A stretch of 64,000 bases of DNA. Source: Lentisphaerae bacterium GWF2_38_69. Lineage in GTDB: Bacteria; Verrucomicrobiota; Lentisphaeria; Victivallales; GWF2-38-69. Each line of letters opens with the position of its first letter. Positions within the stretch are counted from its first letter, which is position 1. The notes beneath the pieces were generated by a model that saw only the letters and a list, made by a program, of their open reading frames with translations, was not told where the DNA came from and did no database searches. The DNA is taken from NCBI GenBank assembly GCA_001803205.1, contig MHBE01000040.1, forward strand, positions 1 to 64,000. The letters are read 5' to 3'. A program made the position numbers and the translations under genes. Of this stretch, positions 25,619 to 35,601 are shown piece by piece.

Positions 25619-26791
25619 ATGAATCAAAAAATGGGACTTTTAACAAAAACATGTGCTACTATCGCTTTTACGGGCATGATTACATGTAGCGCGTTTGCAG
25701 ATGCACCAATAACCGATTTTAAGACGACTAGAGAATTCCAGGGGACAGCTACTGCATTGATTACATGCAATCTGCTTTCCGGATTCAATGATGACTGGCG
25801 CGGCATGATAACTCATACAGCTTACCCTGGCGATATTTTCCATGGCCCGACAAAGAACAAGGATGGAAAAACACTCGATAAAGGCACAGTGCTCTTCACA
25901 ATAGATAAAGTTGGAAGACAAATACTTGTTGACCAATTTGTGGCACAGCTTGCCGTTGCTAAAGACAATTACGAAAGAGATAAACAACTTATTAAAAACA
26001 ACGCAGTATCCAGACAGCAGCTACAGGAAGACGAGTCTGCTTATTTCGCGGCAAAAGCTCAGGTCGATCAGCAGATATATCTCTTGAATCTTTGCGAAAT
26101 CCGTGCCCCGTTTGACGGAATAGTCAATAGCATAAATAATGTAGGCTGGCTATCAGGTGAACCTGCAGTCATGAATATTTCCCAATTAGTGCCAATGGGA
26201 ATTGCAGTAACAATGGACAGAACTTTAGCTAATAAAATCACTCCTTCTACTCCTATAACAATATATCCTGACCCTAGCATAAGCAAAGAACCTTGGGGAA
26301 TAGCAAGAGGGTGGTCCATTCTAACTCCTACAGGCATAACCTTCTTAGTAGGTAATATTGAAGTTGCAAAAACCATAAAGTCCGATGGCAAATCTTTACC
26401 TATTGTTACTTATGCTAGCCCTATACTCCCTTTCAGTTATGAAGATGCTAATACATTATCTATTGAATCCATCTGCATATTCAAAGATGACAAAGGTACT
26501 TTTGTATGGCAAGCCGTAGGTCAAAGAGACATGACTTCAAAAGGATTTGACAAGTCTTTCCCAGTTAAAAAAGTTTATGTCGAATTGCCAGGTCCAGTTA
26601 CCTGCGACATGACATTTACTGAATATTATGCTATTAAATCTAATCCAAACTTAAACCTATATGACACTGTAATAGGTGATGTACCGGAAGGAATAAAAGA
26701 TGGAGATCTCGTTACATTCCAGGATCCAAGATTTATATTTATGCCTGGCGACAATGTAAGAGTCGTAATTGGGCCAGAACCATCCAATTAA
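25619..26791 (+). CDS. HlyD/RND-type periplasmic adaptor-like protein (paralogue 4)
   Basis: A 390-residue protein with signal peptide ending SAFA-D (about residue 28). It has the clearest membrane-fusion pattern of the five: a helical hairpin with KNNAVSRQQLQEDESAYFAAK (turn and second helix, about 120-145), EIRAPFDGIVNSINNVG (second lipoyl half), LVPMGIAVTMDR (barrel) and FMPGDNVRVVIG at the C-terminus. AAGGAG precedes the ATG. It ends with its own terminator (26810-26842), and paralogue 5 follows. No pump or outer-membrane partner is near, so its transport role is unproven. Confidence 0.8.
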   Translation: MNQKMGLLTKTCATIAFTGMITCSAFADAPITDFKTTREFQGTATALITCNLLSGFNDDWRGMITHTAYPGDIFHGPTKNKDGKTLDKGTVLFTIDKVGRQILVDQFVAQLAVAKDNYERDKQLIKNNAVSRQQLQEDESAYFAAKAQVDQQIYLLNLCEIRAPFDGIVNSINNVGWLSGEPAVMNISQLVPMGIAVTMDRTLANKITPSTPITIYPDPSISKEPWGIARGWSILTPTGITFLVGNIEVAKTIKSDGKSLPIVTYASPILPFSYEDANTLSIESICIFKDDKGTFVWQAVGQRDMTSKGFDKSFPVKKVYVELPGPVTCDMTFTEYYAIKSNPNLNLYDTVIGDVPEGIKDGDLVTFQDPRFIFMPGDNVRVVIGPEPSN

Positions 26792-26809
26792 TAACAAAGC
26801 TACCAGTTT

Positions 26810-26842
26810 AAACCCGGCATTTTTAAAGCCGGGTTTTTTTTT
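26810..26842 (+). terminator. Rho-independent terminator
   Basis: Perfect 9-bp stem AAACCCGGC (26810-26818) / GCCGGGTTT (26828-26836), then more T. It lies between the two adaptor-like genes and may reduce readthrough into the second. Confidence 0.9.
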
Positions 26843-26875
26843 GAAAAACAGAATTTAACCTGTTGGAGATGAATA

Positions 26876-28102
26876 ATGAATTGGAAGAAAATAACATTGA
26901 TGGCAGTAACAGGAACAATTTTATGTACAGGCACATTCGCATCAGATACTGCTCCCACAGATCTTAAGGAAAAAAGAACTTTTACCGGAACTGTAGTATA
27001 TACAGCCGGCGGCCAAATTCAGTTTGGATTCAATGATGCTCACCGTGGATGGGTTGACTATTCTGCAAGGCCAGGTTTTATTTTCCGGGGACCAATTAAA
27101 GATGTCAACGGGACAATTATTCGCGAGGGAGATTTATTGATGCACATTACCGACACTTATAGAGTCGCCCTTGTGGAACAGTTTACAGCAGCATTTAGAT
27201 CTGCCGAAGTTAATCTGAACTACAATAAATGGCTATATGAAATGGCAAAAAAACTGGAACCAACCAACTCGCTTTCCGAAATGCAGGTAAAACAGGCAGA
27301 AGAAACCTATTTCGCTGCTATTGCTGCTCTTGAAGGGGCTAAAGCGCAGCTCATCCAGGCTCAGCAACTTCTAGAAGTATGCACAATGAGAGCTCAATAT
27401 GACGGCATTGTCGACACTGTAATGGTTCCTGCCGGATATCTTGCTGGAGAAGAACCTGTTATGAAGCTATACGAAATGAACCCTATCGGCATTAATGTAG
27501 CACTTAACAGTAAACTTGTAGGACAAATGAATTATAATACTCCCATAACTATTACTTCTTACAGGCCTGGTTCAGAGCCTGTCGGAATCATAAGAAACGG
27601 GACTCTTTTCAGCGCCGCAGGTCAAACCGGTGTTACTTTTCAAGTTTTAAATAAATTATTGCCGCCCCCTAAAGAAGCTGAAGGACTTCCAATTTTCGAA
27701 AGATGGGGCTTTGCGGCAAACTTGGGATTTGATGAGACAAATTCAATATACTACAGTAAATCCTGCATGATGATAATGGAAAAATGCCTAATCAAGAAGG
27801 GCGACAGCTATTTTGCCTGGAAAGTTGAGGGCGCTAAAGAAATAGCTCCTAAAGCAGGGATGAACAACATATCCTCAGTTAAACTTGTTCCAATTACCGT
27901 AGGCAACTTCAAGAAATATTTTGATAATAATACTCCGATGATCCAAATCATGAATTCCGATATATCCGAGGGTGATGTTTTTCTGAATAACGATTATCTT
28001 CCTGAAACACTTAAAGACGGAGATAAAGTTTGTCTCTTTACCCCAAGATACACTTTCATGGAAGGAGATGTAGTAACTGTTGAAATAGGGCCTAATCCTT
28101 AA
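26876..28102 (+). CDS. HlyD/RND-type periplasmic adaptor-like protein (paralogue 5)
   Basis: A 408-residue protein with a signal peptide (about 1-23, TFAS-D). Its helical hairpin is the longest of the set (about 95-170), with a turn LEPTNSLSEMQVKQAEETYF. Then TMRAQYDGIVDTVMVPAG (second lipoyl half), EMNPIGINVALNSK (barrel) and C-terminal FMEGDVVTVEIGPNP, where the usual Pro of MPGD is Glu. TTGGAG precedes the ATG. It is transcribed after the preceding gene across a terminator, or from its own unseen promoter. Confidence 0.8.
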   Translation: MNWKKITLMAVTGTILCTGTFASDTAPTDLKEKRTFTGTVVYTAGGQIQFGFNDAHRGWVDYSARPGFIFRGPIKDVNGTIIREGDLLMHITDTYRVALVEQFTAAFRSAEVNLNYNKWLYEMAKKLEPTNSLSEMQVKQAEETYFAAIAALEGAKAQLIQAQQLLEVCTMRAQYDGIVDTVMVPAGYLAGEEPVMKLYEMNPIGINVALNSKLVGQMNYNTPITITSYRPGSEPVGIIRNGTLFSAAGQTGVTFQVLNKLLPPPKEAEGLPIFERWGFAANLGFDETNSIYYSKSCMMIMEKCLIKKGDSYFAWKVEGAKEIAPKAGMNNISSVKLVPITVGNFKKYFDNNTPMIQIMNSDISEGDVFLNNDYLPETLKDGDKVCLFTPRYTFMEGDVVTVEIGPNP

Positions 28103-28124
28103 CAGAATAAGTCCTTATAAAGCA

Positions 28125-29108
28125 TTAGAAGGCCGGAGAAATTCGGCCTTTTTTATTTCTATAATAGTCAACAACATCTGCAATAATATTATCCAGAGAG
28201 TAGTGAGGTTCCCATCCCGTCAATTTTTTAATTTTAGATATATCAGGCGCTCTGTGAAGCATATCTTCAAATCCCGGAGCATACGCTTCATTATATGACT
28301 TATAAACTATTCCTGAAGTCGAACCGGAAATGGAAATTACTCTTCTTGCAAGAGCCTCTATACTGCAAATTTCGTTGCTGCCTATATTGTAAACCTGTCC
28401 ATTGAATTCCTTTTCTGACAGGGCAAGGACGCAACGGACAACATCTCTTACATGACAGAAACATCTAGTCTGTTTTCCAGTTCCAAAAACATTAAGGTCT
28501 TTTCCTTCAAGAGCCGCTTGCACAAATCTGGGGAGAACCATGCCGTACTTGCCGGTCTGCCTGGGACCAACAGTGTTAAAAAGCCTCACGATATTTACTG
28601 GCAATTTATATTCTTTGTAAAAAGCGGAACAGTAAAATTCATCGAGAAGCTTGCTGCAAGCATAAGACCATCTGGAGTGAGTCGGAGGGCCAATTAGAAG
28701 ATCGTCTTCTTCTGAAAAGAAATTTTTATTTGATTTTCCATAAACTTCACTGGTAGAAGCAACAAGAATTTTTGTTTTATTTTCAAGAGCAGCCTCAAGA
28801 ACCCTCTCCGTGCCTTTAACATTTGTTGTAATAGTATAAACAGGATCTTTTACTACTATGTCCACCCCTACGGCAGCCGCCAGATGATAAACTATATCGC
28901 TTTCGGATACCAGATCTTTTAAATTCTGCATATTCAGAATGTCAGAATGTAGAAAGTTCAGTAACGGATTTCGTATTATTGAGCTGAGATTATGGATATT
29001 TCCAGTAGAAAGATTATCAATAACCGTTACTCTATTTCCTCTGTTGATAAGTTCTTCTGCCAGATACGAACCAATAAAACCAGCTCCTCCGGTAATTAAA
29101 CAATGCAT
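28125..29108 (-). CDS. NAD-dependent sugar-nucleotide epimerase/dehydratase (SDR family)
   Basis: A 327-residue extended SDR enzyme acting on UDP- or GDP-sugars. The Rossmann loop is ITGGAGFIGSYLAEEL at the very start, NAD contact VIDNLSTG, the active-site Tyr/Lys pair in YACSKLLDE, Ser-region VASTSEVYG and the family marker RLFNTVGPRQ. The closest groups are UDP-glucose 4-epimerase and UDP-glucuronate decarboxylase. I cannot fix the substrate. It is a single gene facing the adaptor cluster. Confidence 0.88.
   Translation of the reverse strand: MHCLITGGAGFIGSYLAEELINRGNRVTVIDNLSTGNIHNLSSIIRNPLLNFLHSDILNMQNLKDLVSESDIVYHLAAAVGVDIVVKDPVYTITTNVKGTERVLEAALENKTKILVASTSEVYGKSNKNFFSEEDDLLIGPPTHSRWSYACSKLLDEFYCSAFYKEYKLPVNIVRLFNTVGPRQTGKYGMVLPRFVQAALEGKDLNVFGTGKQTRCFCHVRDVVRCVLALSEKEFNGQVYNIGSNEICSIEALARRVISISGSTSGIVYKSYNEAYAPGFEDMLHRAPDISKIKKLTGWEPHYSLDNIIADVVDYYRNKKGRISPAF
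28129..28155 (+). terminator. Rho-independent terminator, convergent region
   Basis: Stem AAGGCCG (28129-28135) / CGGCCTT (28144-28150) followed by T residues on the plus strand. It ends the adaptor gene and overlaps the last codons of the convergent epimerase gene. Confidence 0.75.
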
Positions 29109-29235
29109 TATAAACCTGCTTTTCTCAAATTTTCTTAAAAGAATAAATATTTTATAAATATATCAATTTCTTCACAGATTAAATATAATATAAGAAAAAT
29201 AGTTTCTATTATTGGATAAACTTAAGGAAAAAGAA

Positions 29236-29517
29236 GTGGAAGCTTATTCGGTCGAAGTAAAAATAAAGAACTGCCTTGGCTTGCACGCGCGCCCTTCTGC
29301 TGTCTTTGTTCAGACTGCCTCAAAATTCAAATCCGATATATGCATAGAAAAAAATGGTGATATAGTCAATGGTAAAAGTATTCTAGGACTTCTGATGCTT
29401 GCTGCAGGACAAGGAAGTATTATAAAAATTTCCGCATCAGGGGCTGACGATGCCCAATCAGCAGTATCAGCGCTTGTTAAACTAGTTGAACAAGATTGCG
29501 AATTCAATGAAATATGA
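29236..29517 (+). CDS. ptsH: Phosphocarrier protein HPr
   Basis: A 94-residue phosphocarrier of the phosphotransferase system. The active His is in NCLGLHARPSAVFV, and the regulatory-Ser region reads NGKSILGLLMLAAGQG, the pattern recognised by HPr kinase. I start it at GTG 29236, after AAGGA. A TTG at 29212 would add 8 residues without a ribosome site. It overlaps ptsI by ATGA. No enzyme IIA/B/C permease is in the window, so it may be regulatory or feed distant permeases. Confidence 0.93.
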   Translation: MEAYSVEVKIKNCLGLHARPSAVFVQTASKFKSDICIEKNGDIVNGKSILGLLMLAAGQGSIIKISASGADDAQSAVSALVKLVEQDCEFNEI

Positions 29518-31301
29518 ATGACTCTAAAATTACAATTCCAGAAATACGATTGAATGGCATTCCAGCTTCTCCAGGCATTGCGATTGGTACGGCTTTGGTT
29601 ATTGGCAATAGAATTTCAACTGTTGACAGACGCGATATTCTGCCATCTGAAATTGACTCGGAATTCTCTCTGCTTGATGATGCGATAGAGCTTACCAAAA
29701 AACAGATAACCGCTCTTCAGGAAAAGGTTAATGCCGAACTCAATGATCAGGATGCAAAAATATTTGACGCTCACATTCTTTTACTTGATGATTACACACT
29801 AATAAGCTCTGTAAAAGAAGAAATCAAAAGAGAATTGATATCGGCTGACTACGCCTTCTTCTGTAAAATACAGTCTTATATTAAAATCATAAATAAAATA
29901 AATGATCCCTATATTAAAGAACGAAGCGCTGATATCATGGATGTAGCTTCAAGAATCGTACTGAATATTTACGGCAAAGAGTTTGAAGAAATAAAAAACC
30001 TTCCGGGACAACGCATAATAATAAGTTCCGAACTTTCACCATCAGATACTGTAACAATGGACAGGGAGAATGTTCAGGCTTTTGCCACAGAAACAGGCAG
30101 CAGGACATCTCATGCGACAATTATAGCGCGCTCAATGAAAATACCTGCCGTCGTAGGAGTAAAACCTAACCTGTCACAAATACATACTGGAGACATTATA
30201 ATTGTTGACGGATATAAAGGAGTCGTAATAATTAATCCGTCTATTGATTCGTTGAATTTCTACGCCCAAAAAGAAATTATAGGCGGAAAACTTCTCGTAG
30301 AACTGATGGAAGAGTCAGACTTGAAATCCGAAACACTTGATTCTCATAAAGTTCAAATAAGCGCAAACATTGAACTACTTGAAGATATCAAAGAAGCTGA
30401 AGCAAACAAGGCCGCCGGAATCGGCCTTTACAGAACTGAATATCTTTATATATCACGCAATTCACTGCCAAGCGAGCAGATTCAATTCGAAACATACAAG
30501 CAAGCGGCTCAATCTCTGCATGGCAAACATCTCATAATAAGGACTCTGGACTTGGGCGGAGATAAGATGAAACCAAATTTAAACTCGTACTCCGAAAAAA
30601 ATCCATTTCTGGGCTTTAGAGCTATCAGATACTGCCTAGCCTATCCCGAACTATTTAAAACACAGTTAAGAGCTATTCTCAGAGCAAGTGTCTATGGCGA
30701 TGTTAAAGTCATGTTTCCTATGATAAGCTGCCTGGAAGAAGTTACTAAAGCGCTCCAGTATCTTAATGAAGTGAAAGCAGAGCTAACTAGAAAAGAAATT
30801 CCATTCAATAACAATATTGATGTAGGAATAATGATCGAAACCCCTTCCGCGGCTCTAATGGCCGATAAACTTGCAGAAAAAGTTAAATTTTTTAGCCTTG
30901 GGACAAATGATTTGGTACAGTACACGATGGTCGTTGACCGCAACAGTGAAAAAGTCGCTTATCTTTATCAGCCGTCCCACCCCTCTGTGCTGACCTTAAT
31001 AAAAATGGTAGTCGAGGCTGCGCGCAGAAAAGGCATCTGGGTAGGAATTTGCGGAGAAATGGCTAGCGATCCTCAATATACGATTCTTCTCTTGGGCTTA
31101 GGAATAAATGAATTAAGCATGAGCCCCGGCTCTATAAATATAATAAGAAAAATTATAAGAAACGCAAAAATGCATGAAGCTGAAAGAATTGTTCAGTGCG
31201 CGCTTAATTCATCTACTGCTGACGAGGCTTTGAGTTATTCTCTCGAATACCTCAAAACAATAGTACCAGACATCTATAATATAGTAATAAAAGGCTCTTA
31301 A
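29514..31301 (+). CDS. ptsI: Phosphoenolpyruvate-protein phosphotransferase (enzyme I)
   Basis: Transfers phosphate from PEP to HPr. It has 595 residues, a little longer than usual. The N-terminal domain binds HPr, the phospho-His region is ETGSRTSHATIIARSMKIPAVVG (about 190-212) and the PEP-binding TIM barrel has RTLDLGGDKM, FLGFRAIRYC, MIETPSAALMADK and the C-terminal GICGEMASDP. It is translationally coupled to ptsH, and a dCMP deaminase gene follows with 1 base between stop and start. Confidence 0.96.
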   Translation: MNDSKITIPEIRLNGIPASPGIAIGTALVIGNRISTVDRRDILPSEIDSEFSLLDDAIELTKKQITALQEKVNAELNDQDAKIFDAHILLLDDYTLISSVKEEIKRELISADYAFFCKIQSYIKIINKINDPYIKERSADIMDVASRIVLNIYGKEFEEIKNLPGQRIIISSELSPSDTVTMDRENVQAFATETGSRTSHATIIARSMKIPAVVGVKPNLSQIHTGDIIIVDGYKGVVIINPSIDSLNFYAQKEIIGGKLLVELMEESDLKSETLDSHKVQISANIELLEDIKEAEANKAAGIGLYRTEYLYISRNSLPSEQIQFETYKQAAQSLHGKHLIIRTLDLGGDKMKPNLNSYSEKNPFLGFRAIRYCLAYPELFKTQLRAILRASVYGDVKVMFPMISCLEEVTKALQYLNEVKAELTRKEIPFNNNIDVGIMIETPSAALMADKLAEKVKFFSLGTNDLVQYTMVVDRNSEKVAYLYQPSHPSVLTLIKMVVEAARRKGIWVGICGEMASDPQYTILLLGLGINELSMSPGSINIIRKIIRNAKMHEAERIVQCALNSSTADEALSYSLEYLKTIVPDIYNIVIKGS

Positions 31302-31302
31302 G

Positions 31303-31758
31303 ATGAAGAAAAGACCAGGTTGGGATGAATATTTCATGAACATAGCTGAAACTACAGCTACAAGAAGCAATTGCTGCCGCAGACATGTTGGCGCAGTCAT
31401 TGTTAAAGATAAAAGAATAATTTCCACAGGGTATAACGGCACCCCTAGGGGAATAAAGAATTGCTCAGACGGAGGTTGTCCAAGATGTAATTCAGAGGCT
31501 GTAACCGGCGAAAAACTCGATCAGTGCCTATGCTCTCATGCTGAAGAAAATGCCATAGTCCAGGCTGCCTATCACGGAGTATCAGTTAAAGATTCCTCTA
31601 TATATACGACCTACAGTCCATGCCTTATATGTACAAAAATGATTATTAATGCGGGAATTAAAGAAGTAATATATCGTGAGATATACAAGTTTGAAGATAT
31701 AGTAAGAAGCCTGTTTTCTGAAGCCAATATCATTATCAGGGAAGCTTCTAAAGAATAA
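31303..31758 (+). CDS. comEB: dCMP deaminase (ComEB-like)
   Basis: Deaminates dCMP to dUMP for thymidylate supply. The zinc site is HAEENAIVQAA and PCLICTKMI, with CRRHVGAVIV and NGTPRGIKNC also typical. The 151-residue length is normal. It is packed between ptsI and an MFS gene, so the four genes from ptsH onward look co-transcribed. Confidence 0.93.
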   Translation: MKKRPGWDEYFMNIAETTATRSNCCRRHVGAVIVKDKRIISTGYNGTPRGIKNCSDGGCPRCNSEAVTGEKLDQCLCSHAEENAIVQAAYHGVSVKDSSIYTTYSPCLICTKMIINAGIKEVIYREIYKFEDIVRSLFSEANIIIREASKE

Positions 31759-31764
31759 TACACG

Positions 31765-33054
31765 ATGATTATCCTGGCATCCGAAAAGAAAGATAAACTC
31801 GTTGATAAACATTTTAGAACTTCCTGGACGGGATGGAGAACTTGGGGAACTTTAGCTATTTTCCCCTTTTTCGCATTCATTCTTCAGTTTTCAATCACAC
31901 TTATGATTGAACCCATGAAATCAGAATTCAACCTAAACGATATCTGGATTGGAATTTTAGGCGCAAGTTATAGTATTTTCTATACGATTATGCAAATCCC
32001 TCTGGGGACTCTCGTTGATAAATTCGGTACAAGAAAAATAACATTAATATCTCTTACTGGCTGCGCATTTTGCACAATGCTTTTTTCGTTTTCTCATAAC
32101 CTTGAAACTGCTCTTATCTGCAGACTTGGAATGGGATTCTTCACTGCTTCTTCTTTTACCTGCGCTTTTTATGCGGCTGGAAAATGGTTTGAATTTAAAA
32201 CTTTTTCAATCCTTGTAGCCACAACCGAAAGTCTGGCTAATCTTGGCGGAGTAATCGGAACAAGCGTTTTGGCGTATTTAATTATAAATATTGGATGGAG
32301 ATATACCTCCCTCTTCTTAGCGGCACTTGCTGTTTTAATTTTAGTCCTTTCTGTTTATAATGTGAAAGATAAAGCAGAAGATAGTTGCCAAACAGCCGTC
32401 AGCACCATTAAGACTGGCCCCAGTATATATTCTATAATGGGCATAGTTCTTAGAAATAAACATGTTTGGATTTGCGGTCTATGCATAGGTCTGCTTTTCG
32501 CCCCATTAAGTTCTCTTTCCGGCTTATGGGCTGTTCCTTTTCTCAGAGCCAAATACAATATGGATCTTGTAGAGGCTGGCCGGATCGTATCTCTTTCTTA
32601 TCTTGGCGCGGCAATTTTCAGCCCTATTATGGCCGTCTTGTCCAACAAACTCAAAAAGAAAGCAGGTATTATCAGAGTATTTTCTCTAATTATGTTTTTC
32701 ATATTAATTATTATTATCTACTTTCCAATAAATAATGAATTCATAAACGCTTTAGTCTTTTTTCTGATGGGAGCTATAACATGTTCTTATGTAATTCCTT
32801 TTGCTATAGCAAAAAAAATAGTAAAACAGAAAGTAAGCGCAACAGCATTAGCTTTAACCAATGTCCTTGGAGGAGCTATCGGAGCATTGATCTTCCAACC
32901 TCTTACAGGATTTATAATGCATATCATTAACGATTTTTCAGGATTTGATAAAAGTGCGGAACTCTTCAGCTACTATTTCGCTTTTTCTGTATTTCCGCTT
33001 TCCATGTTGCTTCTTTATTATCTAGCCGGATTGATAAAAGAACCCGAAGCTTAA
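31765..33054 (+). CDS. Major facilitator superfamily transporter
   Basis: A 429-residue protein with about 12 transmembrane helices. The loop 2-3 signature is GTLVDKFGTRK, and helix 4 has RLGMGFFTASSFTCAFYAAGKWFE. The overall pattern resembles the nitrate/oxalate-type MFS, but the substrate is unknown. It begins 6 bases after the dCMP deaminase stop. The C-terminal tail is short (LIKEPEA). Confidence 0.85.
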   Translation: MIILASEKKDKLVDKHFRTSWTGWRTWGTLAIFPFFAFILQFSITLMIEPMKSEFNLNDIWIGILGASYSIFYTIMQIPLGTLVDKFGTRKITLISLTGCAFCTMLFSFSHNLETALICRLGMGFFTASSFTCAFYAAGKWFEFKTFSILVATTESLANLGGVIGTSVLAYLIINIGWRYTSLFLAALAVLILVLSVYNVKDKAEDSCQTAVSTIKTGPSIYSIMGIVLRNKHVWICGLCIGLLFAPLSSLSGLWAVPFLRAKYNMDLVEAGRIVSLSYLGAAIFSPIMAVLSNKLKKKAGIIRVFSLIMFFILIIIIYFPINNEFINALVFFLMGAITCSYVIPFAIAKKIVKQKVSATALALTNVLGGAIGALIFQPLTGFIMHIINDFSGFDKSAELFSYYFAFSVFPLSMLLLYYLAGLIKEPEA

Positions 33055-33093
33055 TAAACTAAAATATAAAACCTTTATTTCTTTATAGCTAGC

Positions 33094-33124
33094 TTGTTTT
33101 TTTTACGAAACGCTCAGATATAAT
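33094..33124 (+). promoter_or_regulatory. Possible promoter of fbaB
   Basis: A perfect -10 TATAAT (33119-33124) lies 53 bases before the fbaB ATG. The -35 (TTGTTT, 33094-33099, 19-base spacing) is weak. Confidence 0.4.
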
Positions 33125-33177
33125 TATCCACTATTAATAATATAGTTACCCCCTCAATCCATTCAGGAGAAAAATTT

Positions 33178-34230
33178 ATGTCAATAAACATTCAGGAAAT
33201 TTTAGGAAGCGAAAGAGATTATCTTCTCAATCATCAATGCAGCACTATCCCAAAGAACATGCTCCATGTTCCTTCAAAAACTTTTGTGGATGACATATTC
33301 TCATCCTCTGACAGGCCTATTAATGTCTTGAGAAATCTTCAAGGCATGTATAATAGCGGCAGACTCGCCGGCACAGGATACATATCCATACTTCCCGTAG
33401 ATCAGGGAATAGAACACTCTGCTGGAGCCTCATTCGCGCCAAACCCGATTTATTTCGATCCTGAAAATATAGTTAAACTGGCAATTGAAGCCGGCTGCAA
33501 TGCTGTAGCCTCAACCCTTGGCGTACTATCCTCAGTTTCCAGAAAATATGCTCATAAAATCCCGTTTCTCCTTAAACTCAACCATAATGAAATTCTTTCT
33601 TACCCCAATACATACGACCAAAGACTTTTCGCTTCGGTAGAACAGGCATGGAATATGGGAGCTGCGGCTGTAGGAGCAACAATCTATTTTGGTTCGCCTG
33701 AATCCAGAAGGCAAATAGAAGAAATATCACCTGCCTTTGAAAGAGCTCATGAACTCGGAATGTTTACTGTTCTCTGGTGTTACCTGAGAAACAACGCATT
33801 CACAAAAGACACAGTGAATTATGAAGCTTCAGCTGACTTGACCGGACAAGGGAATCATCTGGGCGTAACTATCAAAGCAGATATAATCAAGCAGAAACTT
33901 CCTGACTGCAATGGAGGTTATAATGCAATAAAATTCGGAAAAACAAGTCCCCTGGTATATTCAAAACTCACTACGGAACACCCGATTGACCTGACAAGAT
34001 ATCAGGTGGCAAACTGTTATATGGGCAGATCAGGCCTGATTAATTCAGGGGGAGCGTCAGGCAAAAACGATTTGCAGGATGCAGTGAAAACTGCTGTCAT
34101 AAACAAACGCGCAGGGGGAATGGGGCTGATAATGGGAAGAAAAGCTTTCCAGAAGCCTATGGAAGAAGGAATCAAACTTATCCAGGCAGTTCAGGATGTT
34201 TATCTCTCAAGTGAAATAACTATTGCGTAA
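33178..34230 (+). CDS. fbaB: Fructose-bisphosphate aldolase class I (FbaB type)
   Basis: Cleaves fructose 1,6-bisphosphate through a Schiff base. The 350-residue protein matches Escherichia coli FbaB along its full length, including [64 protein letters not shown] (Schiff-base lysine region) and [22 protein letters not shown] precedes the ATG. It stands alone. A decayed class II aldolase fragment remains at 25240-25431. Confidence 0.97.
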   Translation: MSINIQEILGSERDYLLNHQCSTIPKNMLHVPSKTFVDDIFSSSDRPINVLRNLQGMYNSGRLAGTGYISILPVDQGIEHSAGASFAPNPIYFDPENIVKLAIEAGCNAVASTLGVLSSVSRKYAHKIPFLLKLNHNEILSYPNTYDQRLFASVEQAWNMGAAAVGATIYFGSPESRRQIEEISPAFERAHELGMFTVLWCYLRNNAFTKDTVNYEASADLTGQGNHLGVTIKADIIKQKLPDCNGGYNAIKFGKTSPLVYSKLTTEHPIDLTRYQVANCYMGRSGLINSGGASGKNDLQDAVKTAVINKRAGGMGLIMGRKAFQKPMEEGIKLIQAVQDVYLSSEITIA

Positions 34231-34357
34231 TAAAGGTTCTTATAAATCTAAAAATACGATACTTAGTTAATGCTGTAGGCTTGAGATTTATTTTTTCATG
34301 ATACAATGTATATTAAATTTTTAATTATAATTCAAAAAAGAAAGAGGTTACTTTCTA

Positions 34358-35599
34358 ATGAGAAATAAAGTAGTTGTCACCGGAAGAGGACTAGTAACTC
34401 CACTTGGCGTTGGTTTGGAGCCCAACGAAAATGCTCTTAGAACCGGAAAAAGCGGAATTGTATTCGTTCCTGAATGGCGTGATCTGGGAATAGAAAGTAA
34501 TGTTGGCGGACTTATTGATGAAAAGAAACTTGTCTGCCCTCTTCTCGATAAAAGAACATTGAGATACACTCCTGTCCACGCAATGTTTGGCATCGTAGCT
34601 GCTTATGAAGCCTTACAGGAGGCAGGACTTGAAACAAATTCTCTCAGGCACAGAAGGATGGCTGTGGTTTTAGGCCATGGGGGCAGCGCCCATACTCATA
34701 TTCTCGATGGCGCAGAAACTTTGATGATGACTCATAAATCAAAAAGAATCTCTCCGTTTACAGTTCCAAAAGTTATGCCTTCTTCCGCTGTAGCAAACAT
34801 ATCTCTGGTCTTTGGAATCAAAGGAGAAAGTTATTCAATAAGTTCTGCTTGCGCGAGCAGCGCTCATGCCATAACAGTAGCTTCAAGATTACTCCAGGCA
34901 GGATTATATGACATAGTACTAACTGGGGGAACCGAAGAATTAAACTGGATCCATGGACTTGGTTTTGATGCTATGAGAGCTTTGTCAAGATCATTTAACG
35001 ATACTCCTGAAAGAGCCAGCCGTCCATTTGATAAAGCCAGAGACGGTTTCGTAATAGCATGTGGTTCCGGAATGATGGTTTTGGAAACTGAAGAACATGC
35101 CAGGAAAAGAAATGCTAAAATCTTCTGCCAGGTATCAGGTATGGCAGGGAACAGCAATGCTACAGACATGGTATTTCCAGATGCTCCTTCCTGTTCTCAG
35201 GTAATGAATGATGCTCTGAATGATGCCGGATTAACTCCCGCTGATATAAACTACATAAATACACACGGCACATCGACTCCTGTTGGAGATCCGATTGAAA
35301 CAAATTCCATAAAATCGGTTTTTTACGATACCAATAAAGATGTTCTGATTAACAGCACCAAATGTATGACAGGACATATGATTGGAGCTACAGGCGCAGC
35401 TGAAATCATATTCACAAGCTTAATGATGGAAAAAGAATTTATTTCTCCAAATATTAATCTGGAAAATATTGAAGACGAATGTGCCTGGGCTAACTTGCCA
35501 AGAGAAATAGTAAAAGGTGTGAAAATAAAGCACGCTTTAAAGAATTGTTTCGGATTTGGAGGAACAAACTCCTGCGTTATTCTTTCTGCCATTGAATAG
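34358..35599 (+). CDS. fabF: 3-oxoacyl-ACP synthase II (FabF-like)
   Basis: A condensing enzyme of fatty acid elongation or a related acyl chain pathway. The 413 residues have the Cys-His-His triad: Cys in ISSACASSAHAI, His in NTHGTSTPVGDP and His in CMTGHMIGATGAAE, plus a C-terminal NCFGFGGTNSCVIL. The N-terminus KVVVTGRGLVTPLG is typical. No other fab gene or acyl carrier protein is adjacent. It precedes tsaD by 2 bases, so the two are coupled. Confidence 0.9.
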   Translation: MRNKVVVTGRGLVTPLGVGLEPNENALRTGKSGIVFVPEWRDLGIESNVGGLIDEKKLVCPLLDKRTLRYTPVHAMFGIVAAYEALQEAGLETNSLRHRRMAVVLGHGGSAHTHILDGAETLMMTHKSKRISPFTVPKVMPSSAVANISLVFGIKGESYSISSACASSAHAITVASRLLQAGLYDIVLTGGTEELNWIHGLGFDAMRALSRSFNDTPERASRPFDKARDGFVIACGSGMMVLETEEHARKRNAKIFCQVSGMAGNSNATDMVFPDAPSCSQVMNDALNDAGLTPADINYINTHGTSTPVGDPIETNSIKSVFYDTNKDVLINSTKCMTGHMIGATGAAEIIFTSLMMEKEFISPNINLENIEDECAWANLPREIVKGVKIKHALKNCFGFGGTNSCVILSAIE

Positions 35600-35601
35600 A
35601 A

